From positions 206,239 to 256,588 of the forward strand of contig MNTV01000020.1 in the NCBI GenBank assembly GCA_001917175.1: DNA of 50,350 nucleotides, written 5' to 3'. The stretch comes from Azospirillum sp. 51_20 (GTDB taxonomy: Bacteria > Pseudomonadota > Alphaproteobacteria > RF32 > CAG-239). Positions 14,812-22,830 of this stretch are shown here, one piece after another (the stretch's first letter is position 1; each line of letters opens with the position of its first letter). The translations under genes and the position numbers were made by a program. Under the pieces are notes generated by a model that did no database searches, was not told where the DNA came from, and saw nothing but the letters and a program-made list of their open reading frames with translations.

Positions 14812-16857
14812 ATGAATTCTGTTCCTGCGCCGAAAGCACCCGACAGCGGATTCAAACCGTTGCCGAAAAATTTTAACTTTAAAAAATTTTCCCTGACTTT
14901 CAGTGTTGTCAACAATCCCAACCTGACCGAGATCCAGAACCTCGGACGCAGGCAGTGCCTCGGCAAAAGCGAATGGCCGCTTGCGGGAAACGTCAACGCC
15001 TGGATGATTACGGCCGAAACCGCGACTTTTATGAAATGGGGCGGGCTCGGCATGGTCGCTTCCGAACTGCCGGAAGCTTTTAACCGCTCTTTTGCCGGCG
15101 ACGGCGACGTCGTTTCCGTGGTCACTCCGCTATATGCCGGCGACACCGGCAAGAAAAAAGCCCGCCTGGAAGCAGACGTTTATTACGGCGCCGAAAAAAA
15201 ATCGGTAAAGGTGGAAAAGCTTTTAACTCTCAAAGTGCCTTTTTACGGCAACCGCAGTACGCTGACAAAATACAACGTCGGCGTCTATCGCGGCAGATTT
15301 GAAAACGTCGAATACGTTTTTCTGCAAAACGAACGCTTTTTCTCCATCAACCCGCACCCGGACAACAACCCGGCCCAGGACGGCTGTTATATCCGAAACG
15401 AATTCGACATCAACGAAGTCGAACGTTTTGCCTTTTTTTCCAAGGCGGTGTACATTCTGGTCAAAACCCTGTTCGAAAAAAGCAAAACGCCGCTCAAGGC
15501 GCCCAACCTGCTGATCGCCAACGACTGGCACAGCGGCGCGCTGGCGGGACTGACCAAATATTTTTCAATCGCTCAACTGGAGGCCGGACTGATCGACGAC
15601 GCGCTGTGCGGCAGACTGAAAAACCTGCCGGTCGTTCATCTGGCGCACCATCTCGGCTATCAGGGCTGGGACTACCCCAACACCTCGAAAATTCTCAATT
15701 CTCTTTATGAAAACACGGCAACCGCCGTTTTCAAAAACGCCAAGGCGATCAAAAACAGCAACCCGCGCACCTGCGACACGCTGATCGTTTACGATTGCTA
15801 CAATCAGGCTTCCTGCAATTTTCATCTTGCCGACCGGGTGGTAACCGTTTCCAAAAACTATATGGAAGAGGTGTCAAAAGAACTCGATTTCGGCTTTGAC
15901 TTCCGCGACATTTTGAAAATCCGCAAAGACCACCGCAACTTCTTCGGCATCGTCAACGGCTACGACAAAAAGCTGATCACCCCCAACCCGGACCGGATTG
16001 AGGCGATCAACCGCTATTTTGCTCCGTTTAATTTCAAATTTTACGATGAAAATCATCTGGAAGCCAAGCTGGAAAACAAAAAGGAATTTATCCGCCTGAT
16101 TTCCAAAATCGCTTCCGATCCAGACTTCAAGCAAAAAGTGATTCCGCTGGTCGACACATACCGTTTCAACGACCTGAGCAAAAAGATCAAAAACATTGAG
16201 CATACTCCGATCGTCTGCGCCACCAGCCGGCTGGTCGAACAAAAGGGCTATGACATCGCCGCTCAAGCCATTACCAACCTGTTTAACCGCTTCGGCGCTC
16301 TGAAAAACATCGAAATGCCGATATTCCTTCTGGGCGGCGCCGGCGACAGCAAATATTTCGAACATCTGACCAATCTTAAAGACCGGGTGATGGAAAAAAA
16401 TCCCAAATGCGGCGAACGCATCTTCGTTTTCCGCGGCTATCAGGACGACTTTGCCTATGCCATTCAGATGGCTTCCGACTTTTACATGATGCCCAGCCGC
16501 TTTGAACCCTGCGGGCTGACCCAGATGGAAGCGATGGCCAAAGGCGCGCTGCCGGTTGCCATGTCCACCGGCGGATTGGTTGACACCATCGAAAACGGCG
16601 TCGACGGCTTCCGCACCGAAGTGTTCTTCTCTTCTCACAAGCGCCGCGTCTACGGCAACAATCTGACCGCCCAACGTTTGAAAAACAACACCAACGCCTA
16701 TGCGGAAACGCTGTGCAAGGCGCTGGAAACGTTTTACTGCCACTTTGACAAGATTCGCCGGATGACGGTAAACGCCATGCGCAAAGACTTCAGCTGGGAC
16801 GTTGAAGGCGGCAGCATCTACAAATACCGCCAGTTGTTTAAAACCGGACACCTCTGA
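14812..16857 (+). CDS. glgA: Glycogen/starch synthase (GT5)
   Basis: A 681-aa ADP/UDP-glucose-dependent glucosyltransferase of family GT5 with two Rossmann domains. The N-terminal substrate loop is FMKWGGLGMVASELPE (KxGGLG form). The C-terminal half has the retaining GT-B signature FEPCGLTQMEAMAKGALPV (E-x7-E) and STGGLVDTIENG. It is longer than typical GlgA (about 480 aa), with insertions between the domains and about 40 extra N-terminal residues, so an alternative alpha-glucan product is possible. The ATG at 14812 has GAGAG upstream; TTG 14782 and ATG 14806 are alternatives. No other glg genes are adjacent. It probably makes a storage glucan. Confidence 0.87.
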   Translation: MNSVPAPKAPDSGFKPLPKNFNFKKFSLTFSVVNNPNLTEIQNLGRRQCLGKSEWPLAGNVNAWMITAETATFMKWGGLGMVASELPEAFNRSFAGDGDVVSVVTPLYAGDTGKKKARLEADVYYGAEKKSVKVEKLLTLKVPFYGNRSTLTKYNVGVYRGRFENVEYVFLQNERFFSINPHPDNNPAQDGCYIRNEFDINEVERFAFFSKAVYILVKTLFEKSKTPLKAPNLLIANDWHSGALAGLTKYFSIAQLEAGLIDDALCGRLKNLPVVHLAHHLGYQGWDYPNTSKILNSLYENTATAVFKNAKAIKNSNPRTCDTLIVYDCYNQASCNFHLADRVVTVSKNYMEEVSKELDFGFDFRDILKIRKDHRNFFGIVNGYDKKLITPNPDRIEAINRYFAPFNFKFYDENHLEAKLENKKEFIRLISKIASDPDFKQKVIPLVDTYRFNDLSKKIKNIEHTPIVCATSRLVEQKGYDIAAQAITNLFNRFGALKNIEMPIFLLGGAGDSKYFEHLTNLKDRVMEKNPKCGERIFVFRGYQDDFAYAIQMASDFYMMPSRFEPCGLTQMEAMAKGALPVAMSTGGLVDTIENGVDGFRTEVFFSSHKRRVYGNNLTAQRLKNNTNAYAETLCKALETFYCHFDKIRRMTVNAMRKDFSWDVEGGSIYKYRQLFKTGHL

Positions 16858-16892
16858 ACCGCGTCAAGTTATCAAGACGGACTTTTTTAAGC

Positions 16893-16921
16893 TTGTGTAA
16901 TCATGTTTTAACGAATATGGT
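16893..16921 (+). promoter_or_regulatory. Promoter of the hydCBA operon
   Basis: TTGTGT, 17-bp spacer, TATGGT, ending about 43 bp before the hydC start. The operon then has a near-perfect SD (TAGGAGGATG). Confidence 0.5.
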
Positions 16922-16964
16922 AATAACATAAGCGCATACACAATCATTTTAGGAGGATGAGCAT

Positions 16965-17459
16965 ATGGGCGATACTTCTGTTGCAACGCAGGTAGCCACC
17001 AAGTGGCGCAAAAAGAGGGGGTCGCTGATTATGGCGCTCCACGAAATCCAGGACATAAAAGGTTACGTTCCCTGGGAAGACGCGCTTGAAGTGGCGCAGG
17101 CGATGAACATTCCGCTGGCCAGAATTTACGAAGTTCTTACCTTTTACAACTTTTTCAAGCTGGAAGCTCCCGGCAAGGCGGTTATCTCGGTATGTACGGG
17201 AACCGCCTGTTATTTAAAAGGCAACGACAAGGTTCTGGAAGAATTCAAAAAAGAACTCGGCATCGGCGAGGGAGAAAGCACCCCCGACCGCACTTTCCAC
17301 CTGCAATGCGTCCGCTGCGTCGGCTGCTGCGGCCTGGCCCCGGTCTGCGTGGTCAACGGCAAAACCTACGGCCGCGTAACCGTCGGCGACGTTCACAACA
17401 TCATCGACGAATGGCGCAAAAAATTTGACGACGAAGACAAGGAGCTGGCCCATGGCTGA
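16965..17459 (+). CDS. hydC: NADH-dependent [FeFe] hydrogenase, NuoE-like subunit
   Basis: A 164-aa thioredoxin-like [2Fe-2S] protein of the NuoE/HydC family. The N-terminal helical bundle (KRGSLIMALHEIQDIKGYVP) leads to the four-Cys cluster site: CTGTAC (C-x4-C), then CVGCCGLAPVCVV about 40 residues later. In the complex it passes electrons between NADH/FMN in HydB and HydA. It is the first gene of hydC-hydB-hydA, with a strong SD and a promoter-like element upstream. Its stop overlaps the start of hydB by 8 bp, indicating translational coupling. Confidence 0.93.
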   Translation: MGDTSVATQVATKWRKKRGSLIMALHEIQDIKGYVPWEDALEVAQAMNIPLARIYEVLTFYNFFKLEAPGKAVISVCTGTACYLKGNDKVLEEFKKELGIGEGESTPDRTFHLQCVRCVGCCGLAPVCVVNGKTYGRVTVGDVHNIIDEWRKKFDDEDKELAHG

Positions 17460-19149
17460 CATGAACGAAATTGACAAAAGATTCGACATCCACGAAATTG
17501 CCAAAAACAAATTACAGGATCTTGACCGCTACCTCTGCACCATTTACTGCTGCCATTCCACCGGCTGCAAGTCTTCCGGCAGCGACGACATTCTCGACCT
17601 GCTGAAATCGGCGGTGGCCGAACACGAATTGGAAGGCAAAGTCCGCATCGTTGCCACCGGCTGCATGGGGCTCTGCGCCCAGGGACCGCTGGTCAGAGTG
17701 GAAATCAAAGGGCAAAAGGACGTGCTTTACAAAAGGCTGGAACCGCTGGTCGCGCGGATTATCATCTCCGAACACGTGATTCCCGCCCTCAAACTGGAAG
17801 CGGGAGAAGCGTTTGAACTGCCGGAATTTTTAAGCAAATACGTCCTCTCGCTCGACCTGCCGTTTTTCACCAAGCAGGAAAAGGTGGTGTTAAAACAGGC
17901 CGGCCATCTCGATCCCGAAGACATTCAGGAATACATTGCCCGCGGCGGCTATCTGGCGCTGGAAAAAGTTTTAAAAACCATGACCCCGGCCGAAGTCGCC
18001 GCCGAGATCAAAAAATCCGGCCTGCGCGGCCGCGGCGGCGCCGGCTTCCCCACCGGACTGAAATGGGAGCTGGCGGCCAAAGTGCCGGTGGTTGACGACA
18101 AGTTCATCATCTGCAACGGCGACGAGGGCGACCCCGGCGCCTATATGGACCGCAGTATTTTGGAATCCAACCCGCACGACGTCATTGAAGGCATGATGAT
18201 TGCTGCCTACGCCATCGGCGCCACCGAAGGCTGGTTTTACATCCGCGCGGAATATCCGCTGGCGGTGGAAAGGATCGAAAAAGCGATCAAAGCCTGCAAA
18301 AAGAACCGTCTGCTCGGCAACAACATCATGAACAGCGGTTTTAACTTCAACATCGACATCAGGCTCGGCGCCGGCGCTTTCGTCTGCGGCGAGGAAACCG
18401 CGCTGATCCATTCGATCGAAGGCAAACGCGGCACCCCGCGTCCGCGCCCGCCGTATCCGACGGAAGTCGGCCTGTGGGACAAACCGAGCTGCATCAACAA
18501 CGTGGAAACGCTGGCCAACGTCGCGCCGATTATCCTAAAAGGCGCCGACTGGTTTTCTTCCTTCGGCACCGAAACCTCCAAAGGCACCAAGGTTTTCGCC
18601 CTCACCGGACAGGTTGAGCATTCCGGCCTGATCGAAGTGCCGATGGGCACCACCATCGACACCATCGTCAACGAAATCGGCGGCGGCGTACCGAACGGCA
18701 AAAAACTGAAAGCCGTTCAGACCGGCGGTCCTTCGGGCGGCGTGATCCCGGCAACCGACGTCAGCCTGCCCGTCTGCTACGAAGAATTGAAAAAAGTCGG
18801 CTCCATCATGGGGTCGGGCGGCATGATCGTGATGGACGAAACCGCCGACATGGTCGACATCGCCAAATTCTACCTTGATTTCACGGTCGACGAATCCTGC
18901 GGCAAATGCGCCCCCTGCCGGATCGGCGGCAAACAGATGCTGCTGCTGTTGGAAAAAATCGCCAAGGGACGGGGAACCCAAAAAGACATTGAAGAACTGC
19001 GCAAAATCGCCGTCGCCATGCAAAAGGCCTCGCTCTGCGGCTTAGGCCAGACGGCGCCGAACCCGGTTCTTTCCACCATGCGCTACTTCGGCGAGGAATA
19101 CGAAGCCAAAGTGGCCGCAAACGAAGCAAAAAACAGGGAGGCAAAATAA
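17452..19149 (+). CDS. hydB: NADH-dependent [FeFe] hydrogenase, NuoF-like flavoprotein subunit
   Basis: A 565-aa protein; the ATG at 17452 has AAGGAG upstream. Residues 1-100 are an extra thioredoxin-like [2Fe-2S] domain (CTIYCCHSTGC ... GCMGLCAQGP). The NuoF core follows: the NAD-binding loop GLRGRGGAGFPTGLKW, FMN-binding CNGDEGDPGAYMDRS and CGEETALIHSIEG. A C-terminal [4Fe-4S] site follows, ESCGKCAPCRIGGKQM with a later Cys in SLCGLGQ. Some HydB proteins carry an additional 2x[4Fe-4S] ferredoxin tail; this one ends shortly after the NuoF cluster. It oxidises or reduces NAD(H) for the hydrogenase. The stop overlaps the hydA start (TAATG). Confidence 0.95.
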   Translation: MADMNEIDKRFDIHEIAKNKLQDLDRYLCTIYCCHSTGCKSSGSDDILDLLKSAVAEHELEGKVRIVATGCMGLCAQGPLVRVEIKGQKDVLYKRLEPLVARIIISEHVIPALKLEAGEAFELPEFLSKYVLSLDLPFFTKQEKVVLKQAGHLDPEDIQEYIARGGYLALEKVLKTMTPAEVAAEIKKSGLRGRGGAGFPTGLKWELAAKVPVVDDKFIICNGDEGDPGAYMDRSILESNPHDVIEGMMIAAYAIGATEGWFYIRAEYPLAVERIEKAIKACKKNRLLGNNIMNSGFNFNIDIRLGAGAFVCGEETALIHSIEGKRGTPRPRPPYPTEVGLWDKPSCINNVETLANVAPIILKGADWFSSFGTETSKGTKVFALTGQVEHSGLIEVPMGTTIDTIVNEIGGGVPNGKKLKAVQTGGPSGGVIPATDVSLPVCYEELKKVGSIMGSGGMIVMDETADMVDIAKFYLDFTVDESCGKCAPCRIGGKQMLLLLEKIAKGRGTQKDIEELRKIAVAMQKASLCGLGQTAPNPVLSTMRYFGEEYEAKVAANEAKNREAK

Positions 19150-20918
19150 TGGTAAAACTGAAAATCGACAACTACGAGGTTGAAGCCACCGCCGGCACTT
19201 CCATTTTGGAAGCCGCCCGCAGCGTCCACATCGAAATCCCCACCCTGTGCAAGCATCCCGACGTTGACGCCACCGCCGGCTGCGGCATCTGCATTGTCAA
19301 AGTCAACGGACGCATCATGCGCTCCTGTTCGACTCCGATCGCCGAAGGGATGGAAGTCATCACCTCCGACGCCGAACTGGTTGACGTCCGCCGCACGGTC
19401 TTAAAACTGATTTTAAGCAACCATCCCAACGCCTGCCTGACCTGCATCCGTTCCGGACATTGCGAACTGCAGGACCTGACCAACACCTTCGGCATCAAGG
19501 ACGCAACCCTGCCCAACCTGACCAAACGCTGGCCGATTGACGATTCGACCAAAGCGCTGGTACTCGATTCGAGCAAATGTATCCTCTGCGGCCGCTGCGT
19601 CGAAGTCTGCCAGAATCAGCAAAACGTCTGGGCGCTGGGTTACCTAAACCGCGGTCTGGCCACCCGGATCACCGCCGCCAACGGCATCAACCTGGCCGAC
19701 AGCCCCTGCATCAAATGCGGCCAGTGTTCGGCTCACTGCCCGACCGGCGCCATCGTCGAATATGACGAAACGCAAAAAGTCTGGGACATGCTAAACGACA
19801 AGGACATCTATACCATTGTTCAGATTGCGCCGGCGGTGCGCGTCGCCATCGGCGAGGAATTCGGCTTCGATTTCGGCGAAAACCTGACCGGCAAAACCTA
19901 TGCCGCGCTGCGCCGGATGGGTTTCAAACGCATTTTTGACACCAACTTCGGCGCCGATCTGACAATCATCGAAGAGGCAAACGAATTTGTCCGCCGCTTT
20001 ACCCAAGAGCCGGAAAGCCTGCCGATGTTCACCAGCTGCTGCCCGGCCTGGGTCGACCTGCTGGAAAAATATCATCAGGACATGATCAGTCACTTCTCCA
20101 CCTGCAAATCGCCGCAATCAATGGTCGGCGCGCTGGCCAAAACCTACTACGCCGACAAAATGGGGCTTGACCCGGCCAAAATCCGCGTCATCTCAATTAT
20201 GCCCTGCACTGCCAAAAAATGGGAAATCGTCCGCAGCGAAGACATGAGTTCTTCAGGTTTTCAGGACGTCGACGTTTCGCTCACCACCCGCGAACTGGCG
20301 CGGATGATCAAACAGGCGGGCATCGATTTTCGCAGCCTGCCGGATGAGGCTGCCGACAATCCGCTCGGCGAATATTCCGGCGCCGGCACCATTTTCGGCG
20401 CCACCGGCGGCGTAATGACCGCGGCTTTGAGAACCGCCTATTTCTACATTACCGGAGAAGAGCTGGGCGAACTCAATTTCCGGGCCATCGAAGGGCTTGA
20501 CGGCATCAAGGAAGCGGAAGTGGAAATCGCCGGCAAAACGATTCGCATTGCCGTCGCCCACGGCACCGGCAACGTCGAAAAAGTGCTGGAACGGATTCGC
20601 GCGGCCAAAGCGGCGGGTGAGGAAATTCCCTATCACTTCGTCGAAGTCATGGCCTGCCGCGGCGGCTGCATCGCCGGCGGCGGACAACCGCGGGTAATGT
20701 TGCCCGGACAACCGAAACCGCGGGGCATAACCGACGACATCCGCCGCAAACGCGCCAAAGGCCTGTTTGACGAAGACTTAAGAGCAACAAACCGCCTGTC
20801 ACACCACAATCAGTCGATCAAAACCCTCTACGAGGAATATATCGGCGCCCCGAACGGCGAAAAGGCCCACCAGCTGCTGCATACCCACTACCGCCCCCGC
20901 GCGGCTTACAAGAGGTAG
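19149..20918 (+). CDS. hydA: [FeFe] hydrogenase catalytic subunit
   Basis: A 589-aa modular [FeFe] hydrogenase. It has an N-terminal plant-type/NuoG-like [2Fe-2S] domain (CKHPDVDATAGCGIC, then C at SCST), a His-Cys [4Fe-4S] site (CLTCIRSGHCELQ) and two ferredoxin-type clusters (CILCGRCVEVC, CIKCGQCSAHCPTG). The complete H-cluster domain follows with L1 TSCCPAW, L2 MPCTAKKWE and L3 EVMACRGGCIAGGGQP. A small-subunit-like tail (DDIRRKRAKGLF ... LHTHY) ends the protein. All H-cluster Cys are present, so it should be active. With hydC and hydB it forms the trimeric NAD-linked type (often electron-bifurcating with ferredoxin). The maturases HydE, HydF and HydG are not in the window. Confidence 0.97.
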   Translation: MVKLKIDNYEVEATAGTSILEAARSVHIEIPTLCKHPDVDATAGCGICIVKVNGRIMRSCSTPIAEGMEVITSDAELVDVRRTVLKLILSNHPNACLTCIRSGHCELQDLTNTFGIKDATLPNLTKRWPIDDSTKALVLDSSKCILCGRCVEVCQNQQNVWALGYLNRGLATRITAANGINLADSPCIKCGQCSAHCPTGAIVEYDETQKVWDMLNDKDIYTIVQIAPAVRVAIGEEFGFDFGENLTGKTYAALRRMGFKRIFDTNFGADLTIIEEANEFVRRFTQEPESLPMFTSCCPAWVDLLEKYHQDMISHFSTCKSPQSMVGALAKTYYADKMGLDPAKIRVISIMPCTAKKWEIVRSEDMSSSGFQDVDVSLTTRELARMIKQAGIDFRSLPDEAADNPLGEYSGAGTIFGATGGVMTAALRTAYFYITGEELGELNFRAIEGLDGIKEAEVEIAGKTIRIAVAHGTGNVEKVLERIRAAKAAGEEIPYHFVEVMACRGGCIAGGGQPRVMLPGQPKPRGITDDIRRKRAKGLFDEDLRATNRLSHHNQSIKTLYEEYIGAPNGEKAHQLLHTHYRPRAAYKR

Positions 20919-20960
20919 AAGGAAAACCCAGAACAGCTTTTGAATTTTCGCAAAACCAAA

Positions 20961-20992
20961 AAACCTCCTGACCAAATCAGGAGGTTTTTATA
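20961..20992 (+). terminator. Terminator of hydCBA
   Basis: AAACCTCCTGA / TCAGGAGGTTT arms (11 bp) with a CCAAA loop, followed by TTTATATT, about 40 bp after hydA. Confidence 0.85.
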
Positions 20993-21029
20993 TTCATATA
21001 AGATATTCACAACAAAGACAAAAATAAAT

Positions 21030-21053
21030 TATCCCCCAGTAAACTGGGGGATA
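21030..21053. other. Perfect 11-bp stem-loop
   Basis: TATCCCCCAGT-AA-ACTGGGGGATA. It is the middle of three hairpins in 20961-21110. It lacks a T-run, and a 2-nt loop cannot form as such, so the closing pairs must open. Function unknown; possibly a DNA dyad or an RNA stabiliser. Confidence 0.5.
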
Positions 21054-21072
21054 GCTGTTAGACTGCAAAACA

Positions 21073-21110
21073 ATTAAAAAGCTCTGTCTTGGAAGACAGA
21101 GCTTTTTAAT
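21073..21110. terminator. Perfect 17-bp bidirectional terminator
   Basis: ATTAAAAAGCTCTGTCT, TGGA loop, AGACAGAGCTTTTTAAT: a perfect 17-bp inverted repeat with A and T runs at the stem ends. It can stop transcription both from hydA (plus) and from the small gene ending at 21184 (minus). Confidence 0.85.
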
Positions 21111-21183
21111 TTACATTGTCATAAAAACTTCCCGCCAAATCATCAAAAGCTTTTATGATCAACACCTTTTTTAAAAGATATCC

Positions 21184-21312
21184 TTATTCCGCCCTTGAAG
21201 GCTGTGCCTGCTCATCCGGCTGTGCAACTTCATCCTCGGCAAAAGCATTGGAAAAAGTCAGCATATTGAAACATAAAGCAGAAAAAACAATTAATAACAT
21301 TCCAAATTTCAT
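21184..21312 (-). CDS. Small exported peptide
   Basis: A 42-aa product with a signal peptide (MKFGMLLIVFSALCFNMLTF ... NAFA) and a short acidic, Gln/Pro-rich mature tail (EDEVAQPDEQAQPSRAE). A very good SD (TAGGAG) lies 7 nt before the ATG, which is why this short frame is accepted over the longer frame starting at 21411. It follows a lipoprotein gene on the same strand, from which a hairpin at 21338-21374 separates it. Unknown function; the mature part is only about 17 residues. Confidence 0.6.
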   Translation of the reverse strand: MKFGMLLIVFSALCFNMLTFSNAFAEDEVAQPDEQAQPSRAE

Positions 21313-21337
21313 CTTAATTCTCCTAGTTAAAATCAAC

Positions 21338-21374
21338 TTAAGCAGAAAGACCCGAAAAGGACCTTTCTGCTTAA
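21338..21374 (-). terminator. Stem-loop after the lipoprotein gene
   Basis: TTAAGCAGAAAG / CTTTCTGCTTAA perfect 12-bp arms, 7 bp beyond the lipoprotein stop. On the minus strand it is followed by GTTGATTTTAAC, a weak U-tract, so partial read-through into the small-peptide gene is possible. Confidence 0.5.
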
Positions 21375-21380
21375 TACAAG

Positions 21381-22688
21381 TTACGGCCTTTCGCCGTAAT
21401 AAATCACGCAACCGTCTCTCACATACGTATAGGCAGCCTCTCCAAAATTAATTGTTGCAACGAAATTAATATCCATTGCACTGCCTCCTCGTTCATGTAA
21501 ATACCAGTCACTGGCCTGCGACATACTGGGTTTGGGATCTGAATATTCAAACGCCGGCATTTCATATTCAAAGCCTTCGTTGGAATAAACGGCTTTTTCG
21601 AAAACTACTCCAAAAGCAAAATCCGCTTGTACGTTTTTTACCGAATAAATTACGGGTATATAATAATCGGAAGAATATGCCGTAATGAGCATACCGTCTT
21701 CTTCTCTTACATTCCCCGTCTCCGTCCATACCTGCGGCTTGCCTACCGTTAAATCCGAGAAATTGCATTTTTCGGGAACAGTCATCATAAAAGTGGCATA
21801 TGCTCCATCGGAAGGTTCATTATACAATAAAACTTCCTTCTTAAATTCTTTCACGCCACTTTCCGACCATATTTCCTGAATCTTGATCCAGGAACGAGAA
21901 ACACCTGTTTTGGCTGCCAAGTCATAGGAAACGAGTTCTACACCTTCGTCAACCACTTTTTGTTCAATCAGGTAATCCCCTTTTTGTTCCTTTCGTAAAA
22001 CAATTTCAGCGTTAACGGTATATGACTTTCCGTTGAAATCTGCCACAATTGAATGTTTGTACAGCTTTCGCAGATAAGTCACGCCATTCTCGGTCACACT
22101 TTCCAAATCGCTCAGTTCGCCTCCGTTATCCCGAACATCGGTATATTTATGATAAGGCATCGTTACTTTGGTGATACCGTCATCATAAACCGCCGCCTGA
22201 TAAGGAAGAACAAATTCAACGGCAAAAATTCCGTAATCCACCGTATAAACAGTTGCGGAATCGATTACCGTCACAAACGACTGGGTTTCATGTTTTGCCG
22301 AACCAAGTTCCCGATAGTCGATCTTGCTGACGGCTTCGTTCAGTTCAAAGCCGGAAACATCTGCAACCGCGGAAACGTCTGTCAGTCTGCTCTCCAAAAC
22401 AACGGAAATCTTATTTCCCGCCGAAGCAGATGCTCCTGTCCGGGTTTGCGGCTGTGAGGTGCTGCCGTCGGCAAACACCTGATGAACCACAATCCAGGAT
22501 TCATAACTGAGAGAAATCCCTTCGGTTCCGTTGTCGGTTTCTTCAACCTCTTCGGCCGTTCCGGGATCGACCACTTCACTTTCGATCACCTTGCCGGGAT
22601 CTACATAAGGCTCTTCTTTGTCACAAGCGACAAAGGTCGTCATCATTGCGCCAAGCGTCAATGCAGACAGAAAAAGTTTTGTTTTCAT
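21381..22688 (-). CDS. Bacteroidota-like surface or periplasmic lipoprotein
   Basis: A 435-aa lipoprotein. The signal ends at MTTFVACDKEEPYVDPG, with the lipobox Cys followed by DKEEP. A linker rich in Glu, Asp and Thr comes next, then a beta-rich extracellular region without catalytic motifs that I recognise. The leader is unlike the rest of the window: no SD, an AT-rich TTAACCCTTTAAATTTTTTT sequence just before ATG, and an N-terminus (MKTKLFLSALTLGAMMTTF) typical of Bacteroides/Prevotella lipoproteins. I infer transfer from a gut Bacteroidota; composition analysis would be needed to confirm it. Function unknown, possibly adhesive or ligand-binding. Confidence 0.75.
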   Translation of the reverse strand: MKTKLFLSALTLGAMMTTFVACDKEEPYVDPGKVIESEVVDPGTAEEVEETDNGTEGISLSYESWIVVHQVFADGSTSQPQTRTGASASAGNKISVVLESRLTDVSAVADVSGFELNEAVSKIDYRELGSAKHETQSFVTVIDSATVYTVDYGIFAVEFVLPYQAAVYDDGITKVTMPYHKYTDVRDNGGELSDLESVTENGVTYLRKLYKHSIVADFNGKSYTVNAEIVLRKEQKGDYLIEQKVVDEGVELVSYDLAAKTGVSRSWIKIQEIWSESGVKEFKKEVLLYNEPSDGAYATFMMTVPEKCNFSDLTVGKPQVWTETGNVREEDGMLITAYSSDYYIPVIYSVKNVQADFAFGVVFEKAVYSNEGFEYEMPAFEYSDPKPSMSQASDWYLHERGGSAMDINFVATINFGEAAYTYVRDGCVIYYGERP

Positions 22689-22830
22689 ACTCTAAAAAAA
22701 TTTAAAGGGTTAAAAAAATTCTTTTCCGATCAGCAAAGAACATTCCTTATTTTTCAGAAGGCATGTAAATACCGGACTCCAATAATATGTCACACTAAAA
22801 TAATAAGAAATAATAATTTGCTGTAATTTT

